Assembly (NCBI GenBank): GCA_028532985.1
Contig: JANCIK010000008.1
Location: 1,116,001 to 1,180,000 of the forward strand
DNA from: Stropharia rugosoannulata
Lineage: Eukaryota > Basidiomycota > Agaricomycetes > Agaricales > Strophariaceae
Direction: 5' to 3'
DNA: 64,000 nt
A model generated the notes under the pieces. That model searched no databases. It was not told where the DNA came from and saw only the letters and a program-made list of their open reading frames with translations. Below are positions 43,199-55,200 of the stretch, piece by piece. Within the stretch, counting starts at the first letter, position 1, and the number at the start of each line of letters is the position of its first letter. The translations under genes and the position numbers were made by a program.

Positions 43199-45482
43199 TC
43201 ACCGGCGGGTTTTGGTGCGTTTGCGCTTCGAAGGCGGCTCTTCATCGCCTTCGTCTTCATTCGCCCGCTTTGTGCCCGCCGGCCCCCCACTCGCCTTCCC
43301 CTTTCCCTTCCCTGTCTTGCTCCTCGTCTTCTTCTCCTCGACTGCGACCTCCTCCTTCCCGGCCTGTGACGCAGACTCGAGTTCGTCCTCCTCGCTTGCT
43401 TCCTCCTCCTCAGGGGACGGCTCACCGGCGGCCTCTTGCTCGGCACCACTTGGCCCAGACTCAGCAGGGACCTCAAGTGGGGGGTCACCCTCACTGTCCT
43501 CTTCACTAACCACCTCGATGTCTTCGGCCTCGGGTGCTGGAGGCGCGGGAGATGGCACTGTGGGAGTTTCTGCTTGAGGAGCAGGAGGCGGCGAGGGGGC
43601 TGGGGTCGTGGCGGCGTGGGTGATAGGCCTGGGGGGGGTTGAAGGAAGTCCCCAGGTGTCTTCGGCCGGCAGTGCGGTCTTGTGAGAAGCGCGTCCCCAG
43701 CCCGGCGATTGCCTGTTAACCAGCGGTACGCTACTCACCTTCTCGAGGACCTTCTCCAGCAGGATCCTGAGATCCCGCTGTCCCTCCACGACCTCTGTCA
43801 GCACCATTCCGTGCCTTGCAACGACCAACGACAGTTGATCGACCTTTTCTCCAAGGTCACGCGCCTCTGCCCGTACCTCCGTCAACTCCTGAACGGCCTC
43901 TGTCGTCGTCTTCAGTGTCTGAGCGAGCTCCGTGTTCTGGCGTTGAAGTCCCTCCAGCTGACCGGCGGCGTCGTCGAACGCCTGCTCCACATTACACGTC
44001 AGGGCGCGGGTCTCCTCCAATGTCATCGCGAGGACGTCGCCGACATTTTCGGGGTCTGTGAAGATCTTTTTGCGATCTTCATCCACATACCTGTGGAGGT
44101 GATGGGCCCAGGGCGCGACCTTGTCGTTCAGCGTCATCGCGCCGGGCGTCTTCAGACACGGCTTCTTGTACATGTGTTGACATGTACTGCACGCGCGCAC
44201 GGGGTTGACGCGCATCTCCTCTTCGTGCTCCGGCGACTCGACCAGGCATTCCGTCCCCCTGTTGATACAAGACCAACAGGGGGTCTTGGTGGCGTAGCAA
44301 CCGGCGGGCAGTCGGGACTTAGCGCTATTTGACTTGGCGCGCGCCTTTCCTTTCCCCTTCGCCGCCGGTTTGACGTCCGACTCGCTGTCGTCTTCGCTCT
44401 TCTGCGCCGTCCTCGTCGCCTTCCGCCGTGCCTCGGGCTCGCTTTGTACGCCTTTCCCCTTCACTGCCTTGCGCCGCGTCCGGGGCTCTTCATCCTCTTC
44501 CTCATCGTCGTACTCGCTGTCCTTGTCGTCGCTGTCGATGACGTATTCGCGGGACTTTGCGACCACCCTGTGCTTTGATGGGCCTGCCACCGGCGGCTTG
44601 GCGACAGGCCCATGTGCTCCCTTGACTGGCACGCGCTTGGCAACACTCCTTTTCATCGCCGGCGCCCGGACCGCCGGCTTCTCCACGATCTCGATCTCGC
44701 TGTCCTGGATTGACTTCGCCCTCTTGATCTTGGGTACTTTTGATGGTGGCACGGCAATCACGACCTCTGTGACGTCTCTGAAGGCCGCCGGGTGTGCGCC
44801 TGTGGGGGAAGGCGTCTTCTCCCTCGTCGCCAGCTTTGTATTTTTCTTTGCCACTTCGGTGGCAGGGGCAGGGGCAGGGGAAGGGGAAGGGAGAGGCGCA
44901 TGATTGATGGGGGCCGGCGATGGCGCAAGGGGAGGGGCAGGTGCGGCAATACGAGGGGCGGGTGCAGCCTTCGATGCTGAGGCCGCCGGTGCGGCCGCCA
45001 GTGTGATCCCAACAGCGGCTGGGCGCTCAGCTATACGAAGTTCAGTAAACATTAGTGAAGATATTTTTGTCACTCACCTATTATCGGCATGGACTTCGTG
45101 TCCACCTCAACCGTGCTTTGCTCCTGCCGCCGGAGCACGTACAGCCCCGTCTCCACCATCTCCCTGAAACTCTCCCACTTGACGTTCTCGGCGTCCCTTC
45201 CGTCCGCATTTGCATCCTTCGGTAGCAATTTGCGCAGGTAATTGTAAAGGGTAAGACCCACTGCACGCCCTGCAGGGGTCTGTTTCCTTGCGCGAAGTTC
45301 AACCTATCAAATAAATAAGAAAGTATTACTTCAATAAAAGGAATAAGACTTACCAATGACTTCCAAACCCTTGTCCTTTCCTTCAAAAATGACTGGCTTC
45401 CTCCTTGCCAGACCTTGACACAGTCATGGTGAAAGGCGACGAGCGCCGCGCGGATGTCGAGGTTGCTGTGGGATGAGGCCAT
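43199..45482 (-). CDS. KDZ-A six-cysteine, zinc-cluster-like protein
   Basis: Start at 45482 (MASSHSNLDIRAAL). Introns start GTAAGT (near 45350) and GTGAGT (near 45085), both joining in frame. In order: a helical N-terminal domain of about 110 aa; a Pro/Ala-rich linker; acidic and basic patches with GKGKARAKS; the cluster at 44157-44302 (CYATKTPCWSC, GTEC, then CSTCQHMYKKPC); a coiled coil (LEGLQRQNTELAQTLK, then LGEKVDQLSLVVARHG); and an acidic tail ending in KRKR. Core Cys spacing C-x2-C-x6-C and C-x2-C-x7-C is like Gal4-type Zn2Cys6 domains, but the linker is longer. Gal4-type domains bind CGG triplets, and CGG is the core of this element's own word. DNA binding is inference. Confidence 0.65.
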
Positions 45483-45763
45483 TGTTTAATATGAGTAGAG
45501 AGGGAGTGGACGCGGTGAGCGTGTTTGCAAAGTGGGTGCGGAGGTGTGGGAGAGATGAAAAGTTCCGTTGATGGATGGTTGGTATTATAAAAATGAACAT
45601 TGTACAAATAATAGTCAACATTCTCACGCCGCCATTCAACAAAGATCCTCGTCATGTAAAGTTTGAAGGCAGCCGGCTGTTTCTGCCGGCCTCAGGTAGC
45701 CACAACATTTGCCATGGATGTAAAGACTGCTTGGTTAGACTAGTTCAGACCAAGTCTCCAAGT

Positions 45764-46644
45764 AGACAAAATGATCGAATGACACCGGCGGCCACACCGG
45801 CGGTCTGAGGATACTCCTTTAGTCAGACAGTGGAAGGTAAGTCATTTGATTTCCTCAAGTATTTCAGATGTACCCCAATATGTGACATTGTATATATACT
45901 GTAAAGCAGGTAATCCGACTCTGTAATGTGAAACCGCCGGTCTAACCGCCGGCTAGATTATAGATTTAAGACTAGTTCAGACTGTATCTTTGCGTGAATA
46001 AAACACTAGTTATTTCACTGTATGCAGCATGACCTACCAAAGATGAACACTAGTCGATGAGGCAGAACCGCCGGTCTCACCGCCGGTGTACATTGTTTTA
46101 GAACTGACAAATCCATCATACGCATAGCAGATCATGTGATTCACTGTTGCATTTGTGCTTACGACAGCCGGCCAGATTTGTACCAGGCAGCCGGTGCTGA
46201 TGCCTAATGATGCCGGCTGTGTATCTGCCAATCGCCGGTCGATCATCATAAAATTAAATGGATCGCCGGTTTCAAATGGAATATCGACCAGGCAGCCGGG
46301 TACTGAACATGAAACCGCCGGCCCAAATGACATTCGCCGGCCAATGGATACAATTTTTGAATATAGCGACAAAAATGTTTGCAGTCGCCGGTTCGAAATC
46401 CAACATTTAGTGGAACACACCGGCGGTCACGTCCTTCAATCGCCGGTCGTCGTTCTCCCCAGTGGCAATTCCATTTGTTGAAAATGGCCCCGTAAATCAC
46501 GGTCAAATACTAGCTTTCCATTAGTCCCGTGTAGCACGGTAATATACTAGGTTTTCATTAGCTCAAAATAACTCCGTGATCTACAGTATAATAATAGTTC
46601 ACTGTAGCACTATAGATTACGGTACCCAGCCACTGTCCTATGTG
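45764..46644. repeat. KDZ-A right terminal inverted repeat
   Basis: 881 bp, the inverted partner of 33356-34217. It includes word pairs at 45785/45797, 45934/45946 and 46078/46090, each with starts 12 bp apart. Confidence 0.85.
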
Positions 46645-46884
46645 CAGGTCCAGGCTCTTGCACAGCAGCAGCTTGCTGCTGAATCTTCAGAGCACGAAGT
46701 TGATGACTCTGGAAACACCCGGAAGCCTCGTACATGTAGGAAGTGCGCAAGGCCTGAATGCCCAGGAAAGGGAAAGGTGATCTTTTGTAGGAATCCATGT
46801 CAAGACTGCGGAAAGGTGAACTGCCGAGGGAGGAACAGCAGGAAGTCCAAGAAAACATGCTCAAAAGGATGGGAAAAAACATAA
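46645..46884 (+). pseudogene. Interrupted gene, segment 4 (C-terminal end)
   Basis: It starts with the CAGGTCC duplication and keeps the frame of segment 3 (GSAQ joins VQALAQQQL). It encodes a cysteine-rich tail, RTCRKCARPECPGKGK, then CRNPCQDCGKVNC and a last Cys, likely zinc-binding, and ends TAA at 46882-46884. The three insertions have stretched a gene of about 5 kb over 40.3 kb. Confidence 0.75.
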
Positions 46885-49242
46885 TTACTACAGTAGATAC
46901 AAGTCCTACAAGGCAACATGACATAATAAGCTCAAGCGCACAACCATGAGCAATGTGAGCTTAAGCGAGAGGTATCTTATGCTGATAAATCAAAAAAAAA
47001 GGCATAGAAAAAGGGTCATCACGAACTGAGCCGCAACCAAGCACAATCCCATTTTTAAGCGAGTGTCCGGCTCGCTAGACAGCACAGCAGCTCAGCACAG
47101 ATTAATAATAGACACGATAAGCATGATGGAGTGGTTCATTGGTAATCATGACAGTCTACATACGGTACAAGTAGTCAACAAACTTCCTTTCCCCTTTCCC
47201 CTCCCCTATTTCTTTTTCTTTTTCTTTTTTGCCCCACATACACCGCTATCCGGCCAAAAGACTGAACTCGCAGAGTGCACCGCTTCCCATGGGCCACCTG
47301 TTCACGCTGCGTTCACTCGCGGCCATTCACTGTTCCGCGTCTCACGTCTCTTGTATGTATATCCCATCTGCTCACGTTCAGGAGTAGCTACATCTTCTTG
47401 AACGTGCACCGCAAGGAGCAAGGAGGCCACGGGGCTGTATGGAACCTGCAAGCCGCAAGTCACGCTGCTGGGTACTGCCATGCCATCCGGAGATAGCCCA
47501 AATTGTGGCTTCGTTGCCTGCAATTTGGATAACTAGATCAGTGTGATGAGATTTATTAGTTTTTTAGACCACTATGGCAGTGGTACAATTCAATGGAGTA
47601 ATCATTGACTTAACTGAAGCCCTGTACATGCATAAAGATCTTCTCCTCAATAAGCGCCCACATTTCCTGATTAGTGCAACTCAGAGATTTGCTTACTGGC
47701 TTTCTCGAGCTCTTGCAGCCTTTTGCGCCTCTCATCTCACAGATAATTACCAAAATAACTACACAATCAAGGCTCGCAGTGGGTCTCCGCAATTTAAGCC
47801 TGCATGAATGTCTTATCTCGACAAAATTTGTCACTCAAATATGTGCTGCGTTGCGGTGGGGGATGCTGCAATTGGATCCTTTCCTGGAACTCATGCGGGA
47901 ACCTGTTCTCTGCATCATAACGCGCAGCATAATCACCTGGGGCCATTCATCGTGGACCCTGTGTCCCGTGGAAAACACGAGAATGCACTACATTGGGAGG
48001 CGCCTCATCCACACTTGACTAAATGTGGGATGGAAAATAATTTTTCATTGTCGCCTTTGGCATGTTATATTTATTTATATTCTCTTGATGCTCCAAACTC
48101 AGCACAACCGACCACATCCCGAAGTTATAGTAGTAATTACTACATACTAAACATCCCAGGGTAATAGTAGGAACCAGTGCATAATAAGTAACTTCTCTCC
48201 AGCGGTAATTAATTAGACACTTCATTATTGTCAGCTGCTATGGTCTGTGCACTAAAGGCACACATGTTCTGTTTAATTAAATCTCATGAGATGATGTTAG
48301 CATGGCAGCGGTCCTATATTAACTATTTTTGAGGAATAAATACGGTCTATAACGGACTCAGTACCTGTCGAAGACCCGAATCACATCTATCGAGTAACAT
48401 GTGATGCACCAGTGAGAATGCCTATATTGAAGGGTATGTAGTTTGGGTGCGAGCGGCGGCTGGTGAGGTCGCCGTGGAGTGATTTTTCAGGAAGTGGAGC
48501 GCACGTAGTGTGAGCGCGTGTATGTAGACTTTGTAAAAGAGTTGTGAATGAAATTAAATGTCCTGTATCGAATCTGACTAGACTTGTGGGGGAAACTATG
48601 CGGGGAGCTCTTTGCTGCCCTCCCATGTTCAGTATTCTGTGCTTAAATACATAGATGTCCATAATTCTACAAGTTTACTACGTGGCACACCGATCCCCTT
48701 TTTGGATGCTCTCATTCCTGTAGCTCCGTAACTCGCTTCTATGCTTGGAGACTTCCCATAATTCTCTATGTACGTCAAGTTCCGAGCTCCGTACCAAGCT
48801 CTTTAATTGTTGCTTATCTTTTAGTGACTGTTATGTAAGGTTCTTATAGTCAGGTACCGGTTCTGCATTTGTTTGTTGTTGCCTAAGTGTGTAGCGCCCA
48901 CATGTGGTTTCTATTCAATGGTGCACAATGTTTTCCAAATTTGATTGTTGGTTGTTCGGTGAGTGTCTAGGCTTGTAAATTTTCGTCAGGGCCCATGGTG
49001 CTAATGTGGTTTCTTGTGAGTGCTAGCATGTGCGATTAGTCTCGGTGTGTGCTGTGAGGACCGATTTGGAGCGTAGGTATGTTCCTTTCCTTACAATATT
49101 ATATATTAGCAATTCCAACTAATGATGTTATTCCTGGAATTATTGTCGAAGGCTAAGAAGACGAGAAGATGGAAGATGTAGGTCCCATGTTTGACCCAAG
49201 AACAGCAGTTCCGATGAAGAAGTACAAATGCTTCTCTGACTC
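46885..49242. other. Intergenic region, no supported gene
   Basis: About 2.4 kb. It holds a pyrimidine tract near 47186-47233 and short ORFs (up to 118 codons) without domains or convincing splice patterns. No tRNA or rRNA was recognised. Confidence 0.45.
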
Positions 49243-49250
49243 TATAAAAA
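49243..49250 (+). promoter_or_regulatory. TATA box of the secreted-protein candidate
   Basis: TATAAAAA lies 171 nt before the ATG at 49414. The leader ends in a run of CAA triplets directly before the start codon. Confidence 0.4.
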
Positions 49251-49413
49251 GGCATGGTGAGAAATCATCATCAATCTCCGGCTATTCTGCCGAGCCAAAG
49301 TATATGTAGTAGTTATTTGGCTGCAAAGCATATAAAGTCCAGCCTTCAAGTTGTTGGTTCAGCAGCACTCAGCAGTGTTTTTCAAGCGATCCCTCAACAA
49401 CAACAACAACAAT

Positions 49414-49689
49414 ATGTTCGGCTCCACTTTCTTCTGCGACGTTTCTGTAGTTGTGCTGCTCACAGCGGCCAACGTCCTCTCTGCTGCGACTCCTGCAGTC
49501 AGCAGCGTACCTCCGGCCAATACCACGTCGCCTGATGTTGGTTCTGATGTTCGTCCTCAATTTGCAGAGGGCACCTACAAAATCAATTTCGGTTATCTAC
49601 ACTGTCCCTCCTGTGCTGTCATTCTTTCTTGGTTGCACTCGTCACATAGTGTAGCTACACTGTGGTGTATAAGACGTACGGGGGGACGG
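49414..49689 (+). CDS. Secreted-protein candidate, 5' part, ending at the KDZ-B edge
   Basis: The ATG at 49414 opens a hydrophobic N-terminus (SVVVLLTAANVLSA) typical of a signal peptide, then a Pro/Thr/Ser-rich stretch with NTTS and EGTYKINFG. Further on, the frame TGT AGC TAC... reads CSYTVVYKTYGGTAPV, which looks like real coding sequence but needs a splice I cannot place (a candidate acceptor, ATAG, is at about 49650). Frames close just inside the KDZ-B terminus. The gene may therefore have been broken by KDZ-B. No family is recognised. Confidence 0.4.
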
Positions 49690-49933
49690 CCCCAGTGTAG
49701 TCGAATGTCTCGATCTCAGTGAATCTCCTGAGCCACTCAAGTTAAGCACCTAAATAGGTAGGTCTCTACTGTAGACGGATGATGCAACTAGGTGATCACA
49801 ACTACTGAAAGGGGCACAAATGGCCAGGCACGACACCGATGCCGATGAGTACAAGTATGAGTACAAGTACAAAAGCATTTGTAATGAGAGAAGCACTGTA
49901 ATATAATCAAGTATTAATATGTACAAGTTAATA

Positions 49934-51945
49934 TTAATCATCATCATCATCATTGTACATATCATCCCCCGACTCGCTGTAGTAAGATTCTTCCGCCGAA
50001 TTGTCATTGACTTCGTCACTTGCCTCATCGGAGTCGCTGTTCTCCAATGCCGACCCATAAGCTGCGTCATCCTCGGGAGCGACAACTTCGTCAAGATCTA
50101 TGTATTGGTAGAATTCACTGACACGCCCGGTAGAGTGTGTTGATGCTTCAGCATGAGGATGATTGTGTGGGCGGCAATCGACTTCCATTTCCTGAGTCTG
50201 CATAAGACTTTCGGCAACGTCAGATGCCGATAAAGAATCAAGAAAATCAGTCAGTTCAGGTATCTTTGGCGCAATAGGATCATCGGCTTGATAATGTTCA
50301 ATTGTCATCCTATGACCTGTGGCATCTGTTTCGCTGCCGCTGTCTGCAGGAGATAAGGTATTGAGGAAGTCAGTTAACTTGTTGGGATTGGGTTGCTTTG
50401 TGTCCTGAGAGGTGATTGTCGGCCTGGGCGCATCTTTCAAATGATGTTCGGCATCTGGCGAGCAGGCTCCGTCTCCAGGGGAAAGGGTGTTTAGGAAGTC
50501 AATGAGTCCAGTAGGCTTGGGTGGAATATTTAACCTTCCGAGCCTATGTTCCCGGTGCACATTTTCACGACCTTCGGGACCTGCTTCGTTGCCGGTTTCC
50601 TCATCCGAGGAGAGTGATTGAAGAAAATGAGTGAGATCTTTTGACTTTATGGTAGAATGGGCAATGGCGTCGGTCTCATTGTCTGACAGGGAGTCGATAA
50701 AGGCATTGAGGTCATGTGGCAATATCCTACGGTAGGGAACAGTGAGCTTCCATTTTGTCAGCATACAAAATGAAATGTTTGCACAAACCTGTTGTTGTGA
50801 ACTTGATCAACCAAGGGAATCGAGGGGGAACTAGGAATTGAAACATTATCTTCGTCTGAATCAACATTCAACTCGCGAAATCTGCGATCCCTTTGAAGAT
50901 CAGGATCTACATCGGGAATGATATGCTGACTATCGGCCTCTGACACCACCATGGAAGTATTGCGCTGAGCTATGCTTGCTTGCGGTGACCACTCCTTGTC
51001 AAACCCTTCAGGAAGAGATATATTGTAGTCAGAATGGAGATTGGCATGGATTGTGGCCGATGGTCGAATGCCGAGAATGTCAGCCGTAGTCAATGAATCT
51101 ATACCAGGTTTTCTAAGCAATAGGTCCCGAACTTCACCTGCGGCGACCATTGTTCGGCCAGCGAGGTTGTGATCAGCCTTCGAAGCCTCGATCATACCAT
51201 CGGCAAACTGTGAAATGGCTTCTAACTTGATGAACGCATTGTGACATAATGCTTTCAACTTGACACAATTCTTGCAGTTCTGGTCTGGAAGTTTCAAAAT
51301 TAACTGATCCGCATATTCTTCTGGACTTGCTGGTGTGTTGTACATTGCACAATATTTTTTCTGGGTTGCCGAATTGGCTTTGGCAATCTGAGGCGGCATT
51401 GTTGCCTTTCTATGGGCATTAAGAGCGGCTGGCAGATTGGATTCATCCAAGTACATTGCTGGTACGCCACCGTCGCTCCACCAGTCATGCGCATACTTGT
51501 TGGCCAGCTTGTATTCTTCTTTTGGATCCAATGCCGATGGGTAAAGGGCAATCAATTGTAACAGTTCCTCTCCAAACGTGACTTCATTAGATTGAGAAGC
51601 TGCGAAGTAATGGGCCAATGACCGCGTGATCATCGGCGTAGATATGCCAAGTGATAAACAAGTTGCCATGCCGATGTACAACACAGACAGTCTCTGAAGT
51701 AGATATAGTCATCAACCTTTCCTATCAGATGTAGTAGTTTAGTCACTTACGCTTTCCCGTCGTAAACGATCAACCATTACAGCTTTTCTTTTGCCATCGG
51801 ACACGGGCAAATTTGCAATAACAGGTATAATCGCACGAAATCGCGATTCACAATAAGCAATAGTACTGGAAATATGTCCGCGCAACAGATGAGAGGATAG
51901 GGCCTTTTCAACAGCAGGATTAAACAGATTGATTTGCGGGGACAT
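49934..51945 (-). CDS. KDZ-B ORF-a: accessory protein with LTDFL repeats and acidic tail
   Basis: Start at 51945 (MSPQINLFNPAVEKAL), with introns near 51690-51750 and 50760-50795. A helical N-terminus is followed by a Cys pair in QNCKNCVKLKALC, matching CEPCAHKDAKLA in KDZ-A. The C-terminal third has five copies of a unit like LTDFLNTLSPADS, and the protein ends in a run of Asp. The repeat unit differs completely from PPMxVP of KDZ-A, while order, position and acidic end are the same. It may be a fast-evolving adaptor. The family is not recognised. No stop codon was found inside the exons. Confidence 0.6.
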
Positions 51946-52204
51946 CTTAGATGACAGTAGAAGGAAGAAAGGATAAAGATCAAATTTATCATGAACATAT
52001 GTAATCAAATCAATTCTATCACGTGCGACCTTCGGCCAAGGGCGATTCATAGTCAGTGGACCCCTGCCGATAAAGCAAGTCTGCATTTTCGGCCATGGAC
52101 AACCATTGTCTATATTTCCTTTCACAATAGCTCTTTGCCCCTGGGGGCATATTTGAGTTCTTGCGCAATGCATTAGCCCAAAATGCACTTTTATGAAGGA
52201 AATA

Positions 52205-55200
52205 TCAGACTGTCCACTGCATTTCATGATTTACAAAAATGTGTTCTTCACGCCACCTGTCGTGACTGGCCCTTGCCCGAAGCCAGTGAATGCGCTTAAC
52301 TGTTCGGCCATCAGTTATCTCAACAAATTGAATCATTATGTCAATACTTACATTCTAGAACAGTCGCTTCGTCCTCTGTATCGGCACTGACAGTCACTCC
52401 TGTGAGTAGGTGCCGACTTATTGCCTGCCAAATCCATGACAGAGTAAGCCGTGTCGACCCACGATGATTCGGCTGCAGTATGGCCGTACTGCACCGAACA
52501 TCAGATTTCTTCAATTCTTTGTATATGCGCAAAGCATCATTATCAGTCGCTCCTAGTACCACCATCCTACTCTGCGTCCATGTGTACATTTGACACAAGT
52601 GCGATATTCGGTGGTTTAAATCCTGGATTGCAGTTCTTGCCCTGGTCTTCACACCCTTGCGAGGAGCTGTTCTAATTTGGTCGGTATACCTAAATGACTT
52701 CTCGGCAATGAGCTCTCTGATTTGCAACAGATAATGGTGAGCTCTTTTCCGCCGCATTGCAAGCTCAGCTTCCCGATGTACATGGGACACGTTCATATAT
52801 GACAGCAGATATAATTCAACATGCTCTGGAAGCATATCTGGGTTAATTTCGGGGCAGGTTGCTTGAGCAGGTAAAGTGTTAATCTGAGTTGACTTGGTTT
52901 TATTCCTTGTTGATGCACGAGGCTGCTGAAACGGTAAACCTTCGTTGATAGTGCTGAGCGGCTGACACAGTGTTGCAGACAATTGACCTGGTGTGGCAGA
53001 AGGTGTAGCAGAGGTAGAACTTGCAGACAATTGACCAGTAGTTGCAATGATTTCTTCAACACCCTCCCCGCCTTCTAGACTGTCCCAACGGCTGATGTCG
53101 GAATTGTCTGCAGTAACCCTACAAGTCCTTTTTTGTGGAGGGATTGGGACAACACCGACATTTTTCTCGTGCTGGGTAAGTAATGAAAATTGTGCAAGTA
53201 CGGCACTGCGGGCTTTCTGAATCGATTCAACGGACGAATCTCGTCGGTCTTTTAGGTATCGACGAATACTGAACTGAATCAAAAGCCTAACAGGGTACCG
53301 ATGTCAGTAAATTGCATTCAGGGTGTTCGGCAAATAATTATCAGCCATGCATAATATAGCTCCGGTGGAAACATGGGAAGACAAGTCATGGCCGACATAT
53401 GTGAGATATCGGCCACATGAAAGTCGGCATGTGAAATATATGAGAAGTACTTACTGTTGTTCTTCAATATTAAACACAAAGTCTAGCCATTGCTCAACGG
53501 GTGTTGGCATGTAATTGATGTCCCATTGGCAGTCTTGCTGGTTCCCCATATTGATTCTTGCTGCATATATGTCCATGGCTGAAATGTCCATTTTTCAGCG
53601 TGCCTCGGCATCAGAAATCATCTTCGTCCAGTCATTAAGTGTATCGGCATCTACACTTTGTGACAGTTCTCCAAAGTATTGAGCAGCATTTGAGAATTCT
53701 TGTTTCGCCTGCATGTAGCGCTGCACTAGAGAATCAACAATTCCAAGACATTTTTTGTGGTTTGCAACATTGCAGTGATCATCTAGGACTTCGGCCCGAT
53801 GAGCTAATGTTGCTGTTCGCACTGTTGGTGAAATAGAGTTTAGGGTGGACCACATAGATTCCAATATTTCGCCTGCAGTAATCCTGGCACCTGGAATGAA
53901 AGACGTAGTATAACGGAAAAAGCATTCATCTTTATGTGCATGGACGTGAAACAGGCCGATGGCTGCATCAATGTCAAGGCCGACTGGAAGCAGATGGCCG
54001 ATCCTTTCTTGAAGATAAACTTTGTATTGACATACAATGTCATAGATGATAAGAACCCCTTGATCGGCATCAACCTTAGTTGTCTCCAGTGCTTTCAGAA
54101 ACGAAAAATCGACATTCTTTTGCTGTTCGCCTTTAAACATGTCCACAAGACTGTTCGGAGCATAACAACCATGCCTGGCACAAGCGAAGGCAACCTTCCC
54201 TGTTCTGTCACAAGCTGAGGATGCAAGCAGGGCCGTCATGATGGCTCGGAAGGAGTTTTCACAAGGTGCTTTCTTTGTGCATACACATCAATATGAGATT
54301 ATCGGCCAAAATTATCATGTAGCACTGACTGTCTGTCGTTCCAGCGCATTCTCCAGGAAAGCCTCGTATTCTTTTTGAATAGGATCCATTAGTCCCCCTT
54401 CAGATAACCAAATGTCATCGCCCGATCTGTCATTTTTGACATGATCGGCCTTGAAGTTCCCATTGGCCACAAATATTCTTCGGAAAACAAATCTGTACAG
54501 AGGTCAGATGAATTTCAATGCACTATATCACATATTGCAACATACTGATCATGTTGCTGTTCTTTCCAGTTTGTCAGTAGGTTGACCCCTGGAGTTGGAC
54601 AAGCAGGACAGAATATGGATAGCTCCCCAGGGGTTACATTCATTGCATCTCTGTTGTTGTGGCCGAAACCATTCCACTTCAGCTTTTTCAACCAATGCCA
54701 CAGACGTGTCATGCACCGAAAAATATTATATACATTAATGACTGATGCGGGGCTCATTGGTTGCGTAAGTCGCCGAAGTAAAAGGAAAAATTGATATGCC
54801 GATGCTTTGAGCTCCAGATTACAAAGTCGAAAGTGATCTAATACTTGTGCACTGAAAATAGTGCGAATTCTGTGAAAGCTGGCGGGTATCAAACCTGCGG
54901 CAACAAGATCGTAAGGAATGTTGTCTGAGTTATTCGTCTTACATGAACAAGTAATCATTGCCAAGTGATGGACTCCATTCATATGAATGATGCGAACATA
55001 TGATTTGTGTAGTTCATTCTGATCAGAACAGTGACCGAAGCCCTGCAGTGTGCCTAGATATTCTGGCAGATGTCGAAATTCATTGTCGAGGTCATCATCA
55101 TCGCCGAAAAAGAAATCTTCCTCGGCCGCCATGTTTTCTCCTGTCTGCTCCTCGGGTGAGTCAGGTTTCATAGCATGCAAAAATGCTCTGTCAAAGTATG

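Larger units (their letters stand above)
33356..46644. mobile_element. KDZ-A: 13.3-kb KDZ-superfamily DNA transposon
   Basis: Terminal inverted repeats begin CACATAGGACAGTGG and run about 0.87 kb. CAGGTCC flanks both sides (33349-33355 and 46645-46651) as a 7-bp target duplication. It holds four genes: ORF-a (minus), KDZ transposase (minus), ORF-c (plus) and a six-Cys gene (minus). CCGGC/GCCGG words, mostly CCGGCGG or CCGCCGG, are scattered in TIRs, introns, intergenic DNA and codons. No TET/JBP gene, which some fungal KDZ elements carry, was found. The transposase frame looks intact, so the element may be active. Confidence 0.88.

Noticed and set aside
43700..43760. A 26-nt intron in the KDZ-A six-Cys gene after VLEK
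   Set aside because: GTGAGT and CAG are present, but 26 nt is too short for a fungal intron and the frame is open without splicing.
43195..45167. Plus-strand ORFs of 104-216 codons opposite the KDZ-A six-Cys gene
   Set aside because: They are shadows of a minus-strand coding region with strong codon bias; their translations are Ser/Arg-rich and low in complexity.
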